A stretch of 64,000 bases of DNA from Seison nebaliae (GCA_023231475.1 JALJEE010001725.1:23868-87867), one strand, 5' to 3'; shown: positions 12,501 through 25,092, counted from the first letter of the stretch. The notes: generated from the sequence alone by a model not told the origin. Numbers and translations are program-made.

Positions 12501-13379
12501 ACAAATGAAATTCCATCACATTACGACAACAAATTGTGTAGCAGTGATGGTCAAATAGGAGTGGAGAATATTCATGAAAATTCTCAAGAGAATTATCTGT
12601 CGAAATCGGCGGAAAATATCACGGGGAGAAATTTTAATGGAAATTTTAATGGAAATTTCAAAGAAGATTCCATAAACAATCAACAGGAAATCACCAACGA
12701 AGAAAACGACGATCGAAATTTCCAAAACAGTTTCTCAGGAAATTTAAAGGAAGAATTTAACGAAAATTCCACGAGACAAATTAATAAGAATTTTCACAAT
12801 GGAAATTTTTCTATAAAAACCAACGAGAATCTTCCCGAGAAAACAGAAGAAAAAACGATAAAAATTCTTTCCGACGACAATCAATATCAAACGAGTAGAA
12901 CAAACAACCAAATGATGGAAATGGAGAAGGAGCCCATTCTCCCAACAGAGAATCGTTCACAAATTTCTTCGATCTTCGACAACTTTTTCACGAATGTGAA
13001 AGATAAATTGAAAAATTCCAGTTTCACTAATACATCCACTTATACGGAAGTGGAAGACTCCTCTCCCAAAACTAGTTTTTTTACAACAATTGGAAATCGA
13101 TTTGAACAATTCCTCAAAATCGATGAACCGATAGATGCAATGCCATCAATCGTAAAAATTCGTGTCAATCCAAGAACATCGGCTGAGAGTACAATAACGA
13201 CAACATCTGACGACAGTGAGGAAAGAAGTGAAATTTCAAATTTACCCAAACCAAAAGTCAGTTTTGCCAGTTCTCTCGTTTGTCCGATGAACAAAGAGCA
13301 TTGTAATGATGAAAGTAGCAAAAATGATGATGATGATAATGATGATGATGAAAGTTGTGACAGTAAAAAAGATACTGAC

Positions 13380-13420
<41 letters not shown>

Positions 13421-13970
13421 TGATGATGGTGATGATGATGATGATGATGAGAATAAAGAAAATAAAAATTTTTCATATAAATTGCCAAGTTAAATTTTCC
13501 TAAATGAATTTTGAGGAATTTCAATAATTTTCTTTAGGAATCACGTTGAATATCGCAGATGCAGTGGACAATTTCCGATTATCATTAAATCCGAAGAAAT
13601 CGAACGTCGGTTTAACTCCGTTGGCGATTAATGAACCTCAACCGGGTCAAAAATATTATTTATTCGAAGCGCTCAACAGTATTCCGATTTGGCAGAAGGA
13701 AAAGTTTTGGTACCAGATCTTTTTGGAATCGTTAGACAAAGATTATTCGTTGAACAAATTGAAAAGTATTGATATTCCAAAGAATGAATTGTTGGTGGAA
13801 ATGAAGTTAATTTTTATATTGAACAAATTTGAAATTTATTGATTATGTTGGATAGAAACATTGTTGGATATCAGAGGAAATTGAATGTGGACGAAGAATT
13901 GATCGACGATTTCCTAGATCATGCCACGACACAATTCAATATTGAATTGGAGGAATTGGGAGAATATTAA
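9556..13970 (+). CDS. KIAA0513 homologue (SBF2-domain-like protein)
   Basis: Four exons: 9556-9754, 11409-13488, 13538-13805 and 13856-13970. Two blocks match human KIAA0513 as I recall it. In exon 2, TVFSRLQQHFSLILFQCYE followed by KCFSYYTY corresponds to ATFYRLVQSFAVVLFECHQ followed by MCFTYYHI. In exon 3, YYLFEALNSIPIWQKEKFWY corresponds to IYLYTHLKQQPIWHTLRFW. KIAA0513 is a cytoplasmic protein of poorly known function, reported mainly in neurons and related to the SBF2 domain of MTMR5/13. The protein here is about 880 residues, roughly twice the vertebrate length. The extra sequence is an acidic, Asn/Asp-rich, probably disordered linker between the blocks. Intron 1 is 1.65 kb and starts GTAAGT, a rare canonical donor in this window. 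Introns 2 (49 nt) and 3 (50 nt) start GTT. The choice of first exon is less certain than the rest. Confidence 0.75.
9755..11408 (+). other. Long intron 1 of the KIAA0513 homologue
   Basis: At 1654 nt this is the longest intron placed in the window. It starts GTAAGT and ends in a T-rich tract followed by TTCTAG. It contains three perfect copies of a 12-bp unit at 10861-10896. No coding sequence was recognised inside it. Confidence 0.55.
10861..10896. repeat. 12-bp tandem repeat, three copies
   Basis: The unit cagtcaacgagt is repeated three times without mismatch inside the long intron of the KIAA0513 homologue. It is GC-richer than its surroundings. Confidence 0.85.
13306..13451 (+). repeat. 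GAT/AAT trinucleotide repeats inside coding exon
   Basis: Runs of GAT and AAT codons in exon 2 of the KIAA0513 homologue encode poly-Asp, poly-Asn and again poly-Asp. Length variation would change the protein without shifting frame. Confidence 0.85.
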
Positions 13971-14418
13971 ATATCTAACATTGCTCAATTTAAAGTTTAA
14001 ATTATGAGAAATATTTAGTGAAATTATTGTAAATAAAAAAAATGTAGAAAAGAGATTTCTTAAAATTTTATTTCATATAAAAGAAAGAAGATAACTGTTC
14101 ATGAGAGGGAGGAGAAAGTGAGAGAGGAGAGAGAGAGAGAGAGTGAAAGATAATTGATAATTATCGAAAATAAGGCAAATAGATAAATAATATCGAATAC
14201 TGCTAAAATATTTATACAGATTCGTCATCCAAATAAAAATAGTTTTGAGAATCATTCAACTTTTATGAGAAAATTAATCGGATTTATGGACAGATTATGG
14301 TTTTTGAAAAGGAACTCTAATGAGTTCGTTAAAAAGGAATGTGTAAAATTAGAAATTATGAAATAGATTTCGTTTGAAAAACTGAAAGAAGGTTTTTAGT
14401 AATGTCATTGAATTCTTG
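13971..14418. other. Convergent intergenic gap
   Basis: This gap separates the tail-to-tail KIAA0513 and MARVEL genes. It contains a (GA)n tract at about 14112-14148 and AATAAA-like signals near 14030. I see no gene. Confidence 0.5.
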
Positions 14419-15225
14419 TTAATAATATTGATTTTGTTGTTGTTGACTGGGTGCAGAGATCTCGGGTGTAGTCGATGGTGGTATAGTAGCCATATTGTTT
14501 GAGACTGCCGTAACTGATTTATTATCGTTGACAGCATAAGCATTGGGACGACTTGGTGTGGCGGTGGCACTGGATGAACTGAGAAAGTTTCCTTTCAATC
14601 CCAAAAAGACGAGAACACTGCTAGCGATGTAGAGGAGCATAGCGAGAACGCAGAAGAACTTTAGTTTTTTGATAAAAAAGAAATTAAATAAAATGTGTTA
14701 AAAAGATTATTATTAACTGCCGTTGCAATGGCGGAACTTCGTTTATATCTGAATTTGTCTGCATCTACACTGGCAACGATGAGACATACGAAGTAGAAGA
14801 AAGCCCAAACTGCTCCAATGGCTAATTCCTGGAGAGATGGAGAAAATGAAAAGATGATGAAAAGAGAAAAAGTTGATGGATTAACAATTATGGGCCATGG
14901 AATCTTCGTTTGCCATTTAGGGACAGAGAATAAATAAAGGAAAAAGAAAGCCAATGTCACCAACAATCCGACGACGGAAGTGAAAATGATGAAATTCCTA
15001 TTAGTTGTGACGACCATCGTCGCTGCACAGATCAAGATGATGAGATTGAGCACCTGCATTCGTTTGAAAGATGAAGACGATTATGATAGAGAGAGAGAAA
15101 GAAAATGGAACCATAAAGAAGATTTTGAAGATGCCCATTCCGGTGGTGAGGAAACATTTGTCGAAGACCGGTTTCGTATAGATAACACTAGCCGGTTGAG
15201 TGACCTGTGGTGGCGATGAATTCAT
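14419..15225 (-). CDS. MARVEL-domain four-pass membrane protein
   Basis: Four exons join in frame to about 205 residues. A cytosolic leader (MNSSPPQVTQPASV) is followed by a helix starting near GMGIFKIFFM and running into VLNLIILICAA, a second helix FIIFTSVVGLLVTLAFFFLY, a short loop ending IPWPIIE, a third helix AIGAVWAFFYFVCLIVASVD and a fourth helix FFCVLAMLLYIASSVLVFLG. The tail is Ser/Thr/Gln-rich. The WP-x2-E motif before helix 3 and the ALYxxAS-like end of that helix are typical of MARVEL proteins (plasmolipin, CMTM, MARVELD1), which organise membrane domains and vesicle traffic. Introns start GTTCCA, GTTAAT and GTTAAT; two are in frame and could be misread as coding. The ATG at 15225 is the first good start. 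Confidence 0.75.
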
Positions 15226-16098
15226 GGTAAGCAATTGATAATTGCGTCTTCAAAGGAGAAAGGAAAATTTCTGAATGTTTTATGGGGAAATGTCGAAAAA
15301 TAAACATATATTGAGAATGGAATGAATGGTAAGTTTTTTTCTTATTTCTACTATCGCAACGACCATGAAAAGGTGAATTATTATTGAAGTATTTCCATAT
15401 AGCTACATGTTTACCCGAACGAACACTAGTTTGGAATAAGGAGAGAACGATATCACAAATTTTTATGTATATATCGCTCATATATGAAGGAAAATGAAAA
15501 TTTATTGACAAGAAACAATAACATTTAAAAGATTGAATAACGAGGACGAGGAAGAAGAAGAAGAAGAACATAGAGAACTAATTCTTTTAATAAGAATTAA
15601 TCGCATAGAAATTATTCTCGATTTTTTTTTGTCTCTACAACGGAGATGAAGTAAATAGTGAAGACGAGTCCTCAGCCAACACGACGACAATAAATGAGAA
15701 TCTGAGAAAAATGGGAGAAATTCCCAAGTACTGACGAATGACGAGAAAGATAATAATAAACAAAATAAAAATTTTATTATTCATCGATTACAATCGATTA
15801 GTTACGAGAGGAGTAAAGGAAGGGCGAAAGAAAGAGATTACTCTGCCATAAAAGAAAAATTATTACTCTTAAATTTTTTCACTTTGACTTATTGATGAAA
15901 AAAATTTCGAAAAATTTCATTTTACTTATCACCAAAATATCAGACGCACTCATAACCATATATCGACGTGTGAGAAGATAGAGATAATTAGAAGGAATTA
16001 CTTCTTCCTCACCAGGCAGCACCTCGAACGCTAAAGAGAACTTGTCTTCCAATCATTCTCACCCTCTCACTGCGACATGATATGACATTCTCTCTCTC

Positions 16099-16136
<38 letters not shown>

Positions 16137-16737
16137 GAAAAAGAAGAAGAGAAGGAAACATAGTTTCATCAAATGAAGTATGAATGAAGAGAAATTATAT
16201 AAAAATTGGAAGGTAGCAATGAGAAAATAATTAATGATTCATTCCTATTTATATAGAAACAATCGATAAAAAAAGGCAAATGAGGAACATGTAGAAGTGA
16301 CATGGTGAAGACCGACTTCTCATAGAAGAAAGCACATGGTGAACGTGCAATTGAGCTATACTGATTCACTTCTACAATTGGGAGAAGACAAGATATTGTA
16401 ATCTGTAGATGTTTATGCAAATTTGAAGTGCAGATACTGGAATGAACTTTCTTATTTAAGGAGAGAATTAATGGGAGAAAGAAGCAATTATTAAAAAGTC
16501 AAACTTCTTCTACTCATCTATTAGTTTCCTCGTTTCCACCGATGAAATTTATCTTTTAATTATTTCTCATTATAATAATATTATGTAGTTAATGGATGTT
16601 TCCTCATCATTAGGAGTAGCCAGCCCAGAAATATTTGATAAGAGAAGTAAAGTGTCGTTGTGGATAGAAGTTCTCTTTCCCATTTCATCCAATTCAAATT
16701 GTAAGCTCCTCAAAGTTTATCAAATGTTATTCATATG
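15226..16737. other. Shared upstream region of MARVEL and TSG101 genes
   Basis: This is 1.5 kb between divergent genes. It holds a perfect (TC)n tract at about 16089-16133 and A-rich stretches. Short ORFs in 15188-15690 and 16169-16420 look like chance. Pyrimidine tracts of this kind often sit in promoters, but no specific factor site was identified. Confidence 0.5.
16089..16133. repeat. (TC)n microsatellite
   Basis: Pyrimidine dinucleotide run of about 45 bases with one short interruption (tccctttc), between the divergent MARVEL and TSG101 genes. Confidence 0.9.
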
Positions 16738-18507
16738 ATGGAAGGCAATTTGAGTAAAGCGGGTGTTAGTGCAAAGTTTATGAATCATGTCATATTATAA
16801 TCAATCATTCTAGATTCATGATCGTCATGTCATTGAAGATGTTCGAGCGTTAACTAACAAATATCCAACATTGGCTTTCAATATATCAGTGGACAATTAT
16901 GGTTAGTTCATTCTCTCACATATTCCATGTTCATGAGTTATCATGTCCTTCCAGTAATGAATAATGGAGAGAATGCCCTACTATTTCGATTAAGGGGAAC
17001 CATTCCAATTAATTATCAAAGTTTACATAAATTTCATTTAAAATGAACGAAATATTCTAAAGTGAAAATTTTTTATTTTAATAGGAGCTCAATATAACAT
17101 ACCGATTGCCATATGGCTACCGAAACGATATCCGAATGAACCGCCAATATGTTATGTTGAACCGACGGCATCGATGAGAGTGCGAGCAAATGAAATTGTC
17201 GAATTGAACGGTCGTATTTATTCGCCACTTATCCGTTCATGGCGGAAGGTTCATCTTCAAAATGATTCGAAATGAAATTCATCCTGAAATTAATTTCTTT
17301 TTTTTTCTTTTCAGCAAACTAAACTCACACAAGTCGTCGATGAATTCACCGCCAAATTCAGTATAGCACCACCTGTCTATAGTCGAAATAGTGGACAAGC
17401 ACAAGCACAACAACAACAACAACAACAACAGTATCAGAATAATTACAATCAACCACCATATCCATCAACATATTCTCAATATCCTTCAACTGTCAATCCT
17501 TCGTCGAATGTGTATGGATCACAATTTAATTCCAATTCGCCTTATCCACGTTCCCCATATTATCCAACACAGAATCATAATATGTATCCTGATCAACAAG
17601 CACATGCAAGTCGAAATACATCGATGATAGAGACACAATCATTACGAGAGGCAGTCGAACAGAAATTGAAAGAGAAGATGAGACAAAAATTCTCAGAGAA
17701 TAATGCCGTCATCGAATCGTTGAAAGATACAGAGAAGGAATTGACCGTTGGTGCCAATATCATCAAATGTCATATAGATGAGATGGAGAAAGAGATTGAG
17801 ATAGTGAAAGAACAGAATGAGAAAACGGTCCAAACAATCCACCAAGTCAATAAGAAGATTAGCGAAATGAAAGAAAGTGACAAGATCGACGTGGAGAAAA
17901 TCGTCATTACAACCGCACCAGTATACGATCAGTTTAATATAATTATTCTCAATTTCCATTAGAAATTTTCTTTCGTTTGTAGATTGTTGAATTTGTTCGC
18001 TGAAGATAATGCCATTGAAGATATGTTGTACAATTTGGAGGAGGCGTTAAGAAAGCGAATGATCGACCATGAAATTTATTTAAAAGTTTTGTACGTTTTT
18101 TTTTCATAATTTTCGATCAAAAAATTTATCCCACTTAAAATTTCATTTAAAAAAAAAAAAAAAAAAATTTCTCGATAATTTCTTTTTTTTGTCTTTTCAT
18201 TTTGATTTCATTAATTTGTCATCATCCACATGTGAGAAGAATATGAAAAATTATCGTTATATTATTTCCATTCGAATTATTCTGGTATTATTATGTGAAG
18301 TTCCATCTAATAATAATATTCGTTCCATTTTCGCACATTCCACAAAATACTCATTTTTCTCATTCACTTCTTAATTTATCCAAATTTACAATATTTCTCT
18401 TTTAGCATGTACGAGAATTATCGCGACGACAATATATGGTGAGACAACTGATGAACAAATGTAGAAAGGTGGGCCGATTGCCACCACTCACAATTATACC
18501 CAATTGA
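16738..18507 (+). CDS. TSG101: TSG101, ESCRT-I subunit
   Basis: TSG101 binds ubiquitinated cargo and recruits ESCRT-III partners at endosomes. Seven exons are placed by homology: an inactive E2-like UEV domain (RGTIPINYQ, IPIAIWLPKRYPNEPPICYV, LNGRIYSPLIRSW), a Gln/Pro/Tyr-rich linker with poly-Gln, a coiled coil (about residues 200-290) and the C-terminal steadiness box (LLNLFAEDNAIEDMLYNLEEALR, then HVRELSRRQYMVRQLM). The catalytic Cys of E2 enzymes is absent, as in the family. Introns lie at 16765-16813 (49 nt, GTTAGT), near 16901, 17021, 17249 and 17932, and at 18086-18405 (320 nt). All begin GTT. The start MEGNLSKAG is a little shorter than the human N-terminus. Identity is firm. Confidence 0.93.
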
Positions 18508-18702
18508 TGATGGGGAAACATATTTTACAGAATTCATAATAATATTTTTAATAAAAAATTTTTAAGTTTCAATTGATGAAAATTGAAATAGGATGGAATG
18601 TTATACTACAGAAATTTTCGGAATTGTACATAAAATTTGGGTAGGTCGAAATGAATTGATTTGATTAAAGTAAAAAGTAAAATAAGATTAATTTAATGAA
18701 GT

Positions 18703-19569
18703 TCATCTGTAGGAGAGGATGTATTGTCCGTCATCACTACGAACAGCATTCTTGTTATTCGTCATATGATTATTAAGACGTCGTTTAAGTAATTTGCTTA
18801 AAGGAAATGATGTTATGGCATGGACGAATTTTTCATCATCTTCTTTTTCAGCTTCTTCAATATCTTTCCGTGATGATGGATGGATGTTTGTTGGTTCGAA
18901 TTGAAGTAATTTAGAATGAGAAATTATCATGTTTTCTCTCTTATCAGACGATGATATTTTTCCTTGACCATCCGACATCATTGGAAGATGATGTTTAATA
19001 CTTTCCGATAATTGACAATTTGAATGAATTTCTGTATCTGTTTCTACTTTCGACACATTCAATAGAGTAGTAACTGTCGAATTTGGATGGTGGATAGTGG
19101 GACGAAGTGGAGTGGAGAAGAATTTGCGAAATTTGAGTGATGGACGATTTGGTATTGAATCGATAGCGGTTTTCTTTTCTAAATGTTTCGCTTTCACTTT
19201 CTGAAAATGATGATTCAATTTCTCTCGTTTATACATTTCATCGGATTGGAAAAGAAATGCTTCTCTGATAATTGAATGAAAATAAAATGGAATTAAAATA
19301 ATGGAATGAATAAACCGATAAGCTCTGGGATAGATGTCGAACTGATTGAGACGTAATTCTACTGCATTCTTCTCATCATTCGAATTATGTTGCTCCACAA
19401 TCTCTTCGAGGTTTGTTGGCGATTGGTTGGTGGGATTCGTCTTACTCTTCTCACCCAAAGAAGTATAAACGAGACATTTCTGTTGTTGTTGGATTGGATG
19501 GATGGGATGTTGTGGAGATAAGAGTTTTATCGTGTTCGATGGTTCGATCTCTTCGGCGGATGTTGTCAT
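18703..19569 (-). CDS. Hypothetical protein, unrecognised
   Basis: An ORF of 288 codons starts at ATG. A stretch encoding HSIILIPFYFHSII (near 19260-19310) has the look of a retained intron: it starts GTTTATTC, ends TTATCAG, is a multiple of three and has no stop. Removing it gives YPRAYREAFLFQSDEMYKRE and a soluble, charged protein of about 272 residues. The N-terminus is Gln/Pro-rich. The C-terminus is basic with possible phosphorylation sites (KLLKRRLNNH). I recognise no family. The gene is convergent with TSG101, with 195 bp between stop codons. Confidence 0.5.
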   Translation of the reverse strand: MTTSAEEIEPSNTIKLLSPQHPIHPIQQQQKCLVYTSLGEKSKTNPTNQSPTNLEEIVEQHNSNDEKNAVELRLNQFDIYPRAYRFIHSIILIPFYFHSIIREAFLFQSDEMYKREKLNHHFQKVKAKHLEKKTAIDSIPNRPSLKFRKFFSTPLRPTIHHPNSTVTTLLNVSKVETDTEIHSNCQLSESIKHHLPMMSDGQGKISSSDKRENMIISHSKLLQFEPTNIHPSSRKDIEEAEKEDDEKFVHAITSFPLSKLLKRRLNNHMTNNKNAVRSDDGQYILSYR

Positions 19570-19816
19570 CGAAACAGAAGTTTGACTCGTTAAATAATTG
19601 TTTGGACTGAGGGGAGAGAAGTGAAAGTTAAAAAATAGAAATTCAAAAAAAATATGTTATTCATCGGAAATTCTACCGGACGAGTGTTATAATGAAAAAA
19701 CAATATGTGAAATAAGCGATGGAATTGAGAGAGAGAGAGAGAGAAGAGAAGAAGAAGAAATCATGATGATCATTAAAATTCCATTGAAATTAATAAAAAA
19801 AATTAAACAAACGCAA

Positions 19817-20024
19817 CAGCTGTGGATGATGTGCGAATTTGATGTCGTTTCTTCCTGCCCAATCTGTCTGATATTGACATTGAATTCAATTCTTTCTTCT
19901 TCTCTTGTTTTTTCGTTGACTTCGATCGATTCGCTGCCTATCAATACGAGAAAAAAAAAAGAGAAAGTTGATTGATATAATCTTTTCTGATGAGCGACTT
20001 CCTTCCTTTCTCTCATTTAAAGTC
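19817..20024 (-). CDS. Possible small minus-strand gene
   Basis: An ATG near 20023 opens a short coding-like stretch (MTLNERKEG). A T-rich tract ending TATTGATAG then precedes a segment that is open in two frames. One frame reads NSMSISDRLGRKKRHQIRTS and stops at TAA near 19795-19800. The other reads on into a hydrophobic C-terminus. I cannot decide the frame and recognise no family. Confidence 0.25.
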
Positions 20025-21035
20025 ATTTGTGCAATAAGGAATCTCTAATGAATTTGACTCATATTTAATAAAGGGAATTTAATAAAGGCAATGTTCAACA
20101 GATCTGGAAATATAGTCCTTCTATCAGTTTTCATCATGTCTTCTATTATTCTTACGCCATAACATGGCAATCAATGCTTACATAACTACTGTGGATATCT
20201 ATTACGAATGATTAATTCTGACTAATTCGACTATGTATTCGACTCTCTTCTCTTTTGCCTTGTCTTTTCTTCTCCATCCGACTCTCTACCAATATTTTAA
20301 TTTGAACAATTAATTCTCTTTATTGGGAAATGGTAATTTATTAGTCTTCTTCTACTACCGATCATCCAGTTAAATAACTTTCATTCGATGAGAAGGGAAT
20401 GTTGATTTGGTGAGAATGAATTCCGATTGTTTTTCGTGTCAGTGACAATGTCGTCGTCGAAAATGGTGGAAGGACGGGATGATTTTTCAATCGTCTCCCA
20501 TCTCAATTGGATGATGGAGAAGAAGACCTATTGAATTGAATAGTCTATTCGTTCGATTCTATTCAATTGTCAGCATTTGATTAACCTCGTCGTTGTCACT
20601 AATTAAACCAAAATTTTCATTCGACAAATGGAACACTTAACATTTGATAATTGTTTTATTGGTGTTGTTTCCTCGTGAGAGAGAATGGAAAAGAAGAAGA
20701 AGAAAAAGATTAATGTTTCTTATCTTATTTATTTATGGAAGATAATAATAATTCGCTTCTTATCATTCCATCATTCAACTATTTTTTATTGCTACTCCCG
20801 ATCATTAGATTGAAAGGAATAGTTGTGGAAGTATGTAGTCTGATCGGGTTGGCAGTCAATAATATTCTAGTATATACTCCCATTCGACCCATTTGCATGT
20901 GTATGAGATGAAAGAAAAATGAAATTGAATATTTACATAACATTCAATAGACTTATTACTCATGAGCAGTTTAGAAAAATATGTTATTTCATTACTTTTC
21001 TATGCCAACTTTAGAGTCGCCAAACACAAAGACTA

Positions 21036-21236
21036 TTACTCCCAGTTGTTGTAACACGAGTCTGTTGTAGAGAAACTGATAATTCGAAGGAATTTCGTTT
21101 CATGAGAAACGTGCGATTTTTCTGATCGAATCAATATGGAACCACATTCCAATAAAAGCAGAATTAAAATGACGAACTTCTTCTTTCCTTCGTAGGAGAA
21201 AGTGGAACGGTCCAACGGACAGCTCATGCTTCTCAT
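21036..21236 (-). CDS. Possible small membrane or secreted protein
   Basis: This ATG-initiated ORF of 66 codons has a basic stretch, a hydrophobic core (FVILILLLLECGSIL) and a polar C-terminus with one Cys. It could be a small signal-anchored or secreted product. There is no homology I recognise, and chance remains possible in this gene-poor stretch. Confidence 0.25.
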   Translation of the reverse strand: MRSMSCPLDRSTFSYEGKKKFVILILLLLECGSILIRSEKSHVSHETKFLRIISFSTTDSCYNNWE

Positions 21237-21709
21237 GATGTACGTCCATTTACCAAATGTCCAAAATGGATTATTTAAACTTTAACTGCAATGGAATTGT
21301 TCGAGTTCTCTTACTTTTTCTTTTGTTTTGAAGGAAAATTAATTTTAAGTTTATCAAATAATTCCTTTCGATAAATGTGAAAAGACTCGATCATCATTAT
21401 TTTATGATTAGGAAATGAGAAGTTAGGTGAAGTGAAAGATGACTGATGAATTAACAGATGATATATGTCATGAAAAATCAGTTTATCAATTCCAACATTC
21501 TCATCAAATATTTTGGGCAATATGTTTAATATATAAATGGAGAAATACGTAATTAAATTGTTATCGATATCGATTGTCTATTGATACGTGAATTGACTGA
21601 TATTATGAAAATGTTAGAGAAGAATAAGATAAATAACTTTCCGATATAGACTGATGTAATAATAATTAACATATTAATTCGATGTGGGAAATTGGAATAA
21701 AAGTTTAAA

Positions 21710-22812
21710 TTAGGTGACGAAATAATGGGTAACCTTATTCAACATCGTACTTTCTTTCTGTTCCACATACAGTTGTTGTAGTAGACTATCCTCACTGTTG
21801 GCGGGAGTCGTGGTAGCAGTACTTGTCGTTTGTTGTTTTTTTCGAAGGCTAATCCGTTTTGCTAATAATTGTAAAAGGAAAATATCGAAATCACTGGATT
21901 GATTTATTTTCTCTTTCTCTTCCTTTTTCCTCCTCCCATTTCCACCACTACCAAACGATGAAGATTGATTGTTGGCAGTTTTATTAAGTCCTTTCCGTTT
22001 CCAACCACCTTCCCCATTCTCTTCCTCATCCATTTCATGTCCTTGATTTTGTATAGTTGAAATGTGAATTTTATCAATCTCTCGTTCCCAATTATCAGTT
22101 TCATCAATTTCATTCGATTTGTTTTGATCTTGTTCGTTCGTGATGGTCGAATCATTCATCAATTGCTTCTCCTCATTATCATCATTATCATACTGAGATG
22201 ATGATTGTTGGAATTTATTTCTGGTATTCTTTTTACATCGTACAATCTCTTCCGTCTTCCCCTCCTCTAACACATACCGCTCACTCACCGGTGAGTTAGA
22301 TGATATTCCTAATTTTATCTCATTCTTCAACGACGATCGTCTACTTCGATTATCTTTTCGATCACTAATCTCATTCAATATGGGATAATTGTTCACCGTA
22401 TATTCACCAGTCTCTCCATTCTTCTCTCGAAGACGATGAAGGTGATGGAGATGTTGTTCAGGATGATTATTCTTCGTCTTTTCTCGACGAGTCCTTTTTA
22501 TTTCATTCGCCATTAACGACACATTAACTGCCGTTGTAAATTTCGATTGATGTCTCAAACTCGTCAAACGTTGCTGCTGATGATGATGATGTTGTTGTTG
22601 ATGTTGTTGTCGTCGTTGTTTTTGATGAATGGGACCGGACAATTTGGATAATTTTGAAGGTTCCTTCGTACCGAAACGAAATGGTCCTAAACGGAAATTT
22701 TGATCATTGTCACATCGCGTACGTCGTTCCACATTCATATTCAATGGAATTGCCTGAAACGTTTTATGAGAGTATTGTTTCACCGATTGTTTTATAATAT
22801 TTTCCACGTCAG
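21710..22812 (-). CDS. C-terminal exon of an unrecognised low-complexity protein
   Basis: This open frame of about 367 codons begins directly after a splice acceptor (CTCATTTCAG, read on the minus strand) rather than at an ATG, so upstream exons are missing from my annotation. The product is rich in His/Gln, Arg/Lys, Glu and Asn. A poly-His/Gln tract lies around residues 68-80 and an acidic block near 205-260. The end is partly conserved-looking (FDIFLLQLLAKRISLRKK, then DSLLQQLYVEQKE). It is probably a largely disordered cytoplasmic or nuclear protein. I do not recognise it. The first exon may lie several kilobases upstream in the gene-poor region. Confidence 0.5.
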
Positions 22813-25092
22813 CTGAAATGAGAAAAAGGAACTTATAAATTCTTTTACAACATCAACTCATTCGATTTCAGTCTAGTGTTGTGAGAGTAGTAGCAGTGAA
22901 CGGTTTCATTATTAACAAATGAATTGTTCGACGAAAAACAATCCTTTCTTCCTTTATGGTGATTAGAACAATCTAAAATAATTAACAACTTAGGCAGGAG
23001 CAATTATGACGGGTGATTTTCATCAGATTATGAATAGCTGATACAAAAACAAACATTTCATATACCAACTCGTCTCCTCTACCATAACATTCTTCGTTAA
23101 TTTTCTTCTTTCTCATCCTTCCACAATATACTCTTCCTATTTCTCATCATGCCGTTTCCATTCTCACAAAAATAACTATGAACTTTTATTTCTCCTTTTT
23201 CACCTATTTCCTTCAATAAATTTCTCTTTAATCTTTATATAAAAAAAACTCCGCTCGAGTTACTTCAATTCATCAGTATCATCAACACATGTCTCTTTTA
23301 AAAATCTCCTTTTACTATTCATAATCACATATCCCCCTCACAATTCTATTCTCAATTTCTTTATCAGAAAATTCTTATTAATCAATTTACTTCAATAAAT
23401 CAACCTTGTTCTTTCTTTTATACTTCATTTATTTCGACTCAACACCACCATTCTTTATGAAATATTTCATTTCATTTAAGAAGAAAAATGGTTGGGAAAA
23501 AACTCGGAAAGTTTTTTTAGAAGAAAAATTTTTCAAATCTTTCTCCAAAATTTCATAATATTCATCTTTAATAACTTTTAAGACGATAATAAAAAAAATC
23601 TTTTTCTTATAAATTTTTCATCTTCATCTTTTCACTTTCCAACCGTTTTGAATGCAAAATAGAAAAATGGATATTTTCCGTAATAATTTGAAATATCATC
23701 AAAAATATCAAATAGCATTTGGAATTTCCTTTTAACGCTTACAACATAAGGAGTGAAATGGCGAGAAATTACTGATAGTCATATGCATCGGACACATTGT
23801 GTCCATCGATAAAAATGTGGGAAACGGACAAGTGTGTTACGTGAGCAATTGGAAGAAAATATTTGTGAAATTTCCCTTAAACGAAAAACCGCTAAATAGA
23901 GACGATATGGTAGAAACTTGACTTTTGGAATTTAATTCAATGGGTTTCATACGCGATTCCTGTTTCACAATATTTACCTCCAAATGTGTTTTGCAACCGT
24001 CAATGGTTTTCTTTGAAATGTGTTTGGATTTAATATTGAATGAATTTTCCAGTACGCAAATCCGATTATTCCAATGGAAATTGGAAAATATAATATTTGT
24101 TTGTCGTTAAAGAAAAACGTTGGAGTAAGCAACTCCGAAATGTTTGTTATCCAATTCTGATATGATTTGACGTCATATTTCTTTTCTTTTTTTACAAAGA
24201 AGTTTCTACTGGTGACACCTCCCCTTTTTCTTACATAAAGCCGATTGTTAATGATATGAGAAGTGAAGAAAAGCCTGTTAGTTCCAGTTAGTTTGTCGAG
24301 TAAGAATATTTGAGTAAATAGTGTGATAGAATACTTAAAATTCGAGTACTATTAGTGTAGGAGAGGAGAATTCCGATGAAATAAACGAAACAAATGGAAT
24401 TGGAAAAGAATTAAGAAACACGAACATAATCATCAGAGATGATAGTTCTAATGCCATCACTAATCGTTAAATAAAAAGTATTATGACTGTTTTTCGTAAA
24501 ATTTGAAATCGAACAAAAATTTGATAAGATAAATTGTCATACAATTTACATATTTCTAATTATTTTTTTTTTCACCATGAATCTTTTCCTAGATGATTAT
24601 GTTATGTTATGAATTATATGTTCGATGAGCATAAACAAATTGAGAGGAAGGGAAAGAGAGACGATAATTGATGTATATCAAGGATTAGTAAATGTTCAAT
24701 GTTACATTTATTGGGGAGAATGATGAGACGATTATAATTCTCATGAATTTCCACAATGACAATATATCGACAGGAAAACTTTACAGATTCCACTCGATGT
24801 CTAAACATTTATTATGAATGAAATTATTTGACTCCCTTGGAATGTTTACGAGAAAATATAAATAATATATTTGCGAAATGTAACTGGTGTGGAAACATCA
24901 TGAAAATGGAAAATTAAAATTGGAACTGATTGAACTAAAACTAATTTATGATTGAATTAACAAATTAAAAATGGAATGACATGTTGTTAATGAACCGAGC
25001 TTAATTTATGGATGGAAGAAATAATTGGACGAGGGAAAGCAGAAGGAAATATCCGGAATGATTGTTGTTTTGATATTTTCGTGAGATATTAA
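22813..25092. other. Gene-poor AT-rich stretch
   Basis: No convincing exon was found here. The ORFs at 23925-24110 and 24614-24808 have no family resemblance. The stretch may contain the 5' exons of the minus-strand gene ending at 21710. Confidence 0.4.

Larger units (their letters stand above)
19570..21709. other. Intergenic, possible small exons
   Basis: This stretch is about 2.1 kb and AT-rich. Two small minus-strand candidates (19817-20024 and 21036-21236) are listed separately. A (GA)n tract lies near 19728-19755. Nothing else is supported. Confidence 0.4.

Noticed and set aside
13258-13524. Minus-strand His/Tyr-rich and plus-strand Ile/Met-rich frames over the GAT/AAT repeats
   Set aside because: Shadows of the microsatellite inside the KIAA0513 coding exon.
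16789-16813. A 25-nt intron in TSG101
   Set aside because: The same acceptor with the upstream GTTAGT donor (16765) gives a 49-nt intron and a better alignment to the UEV domain start.
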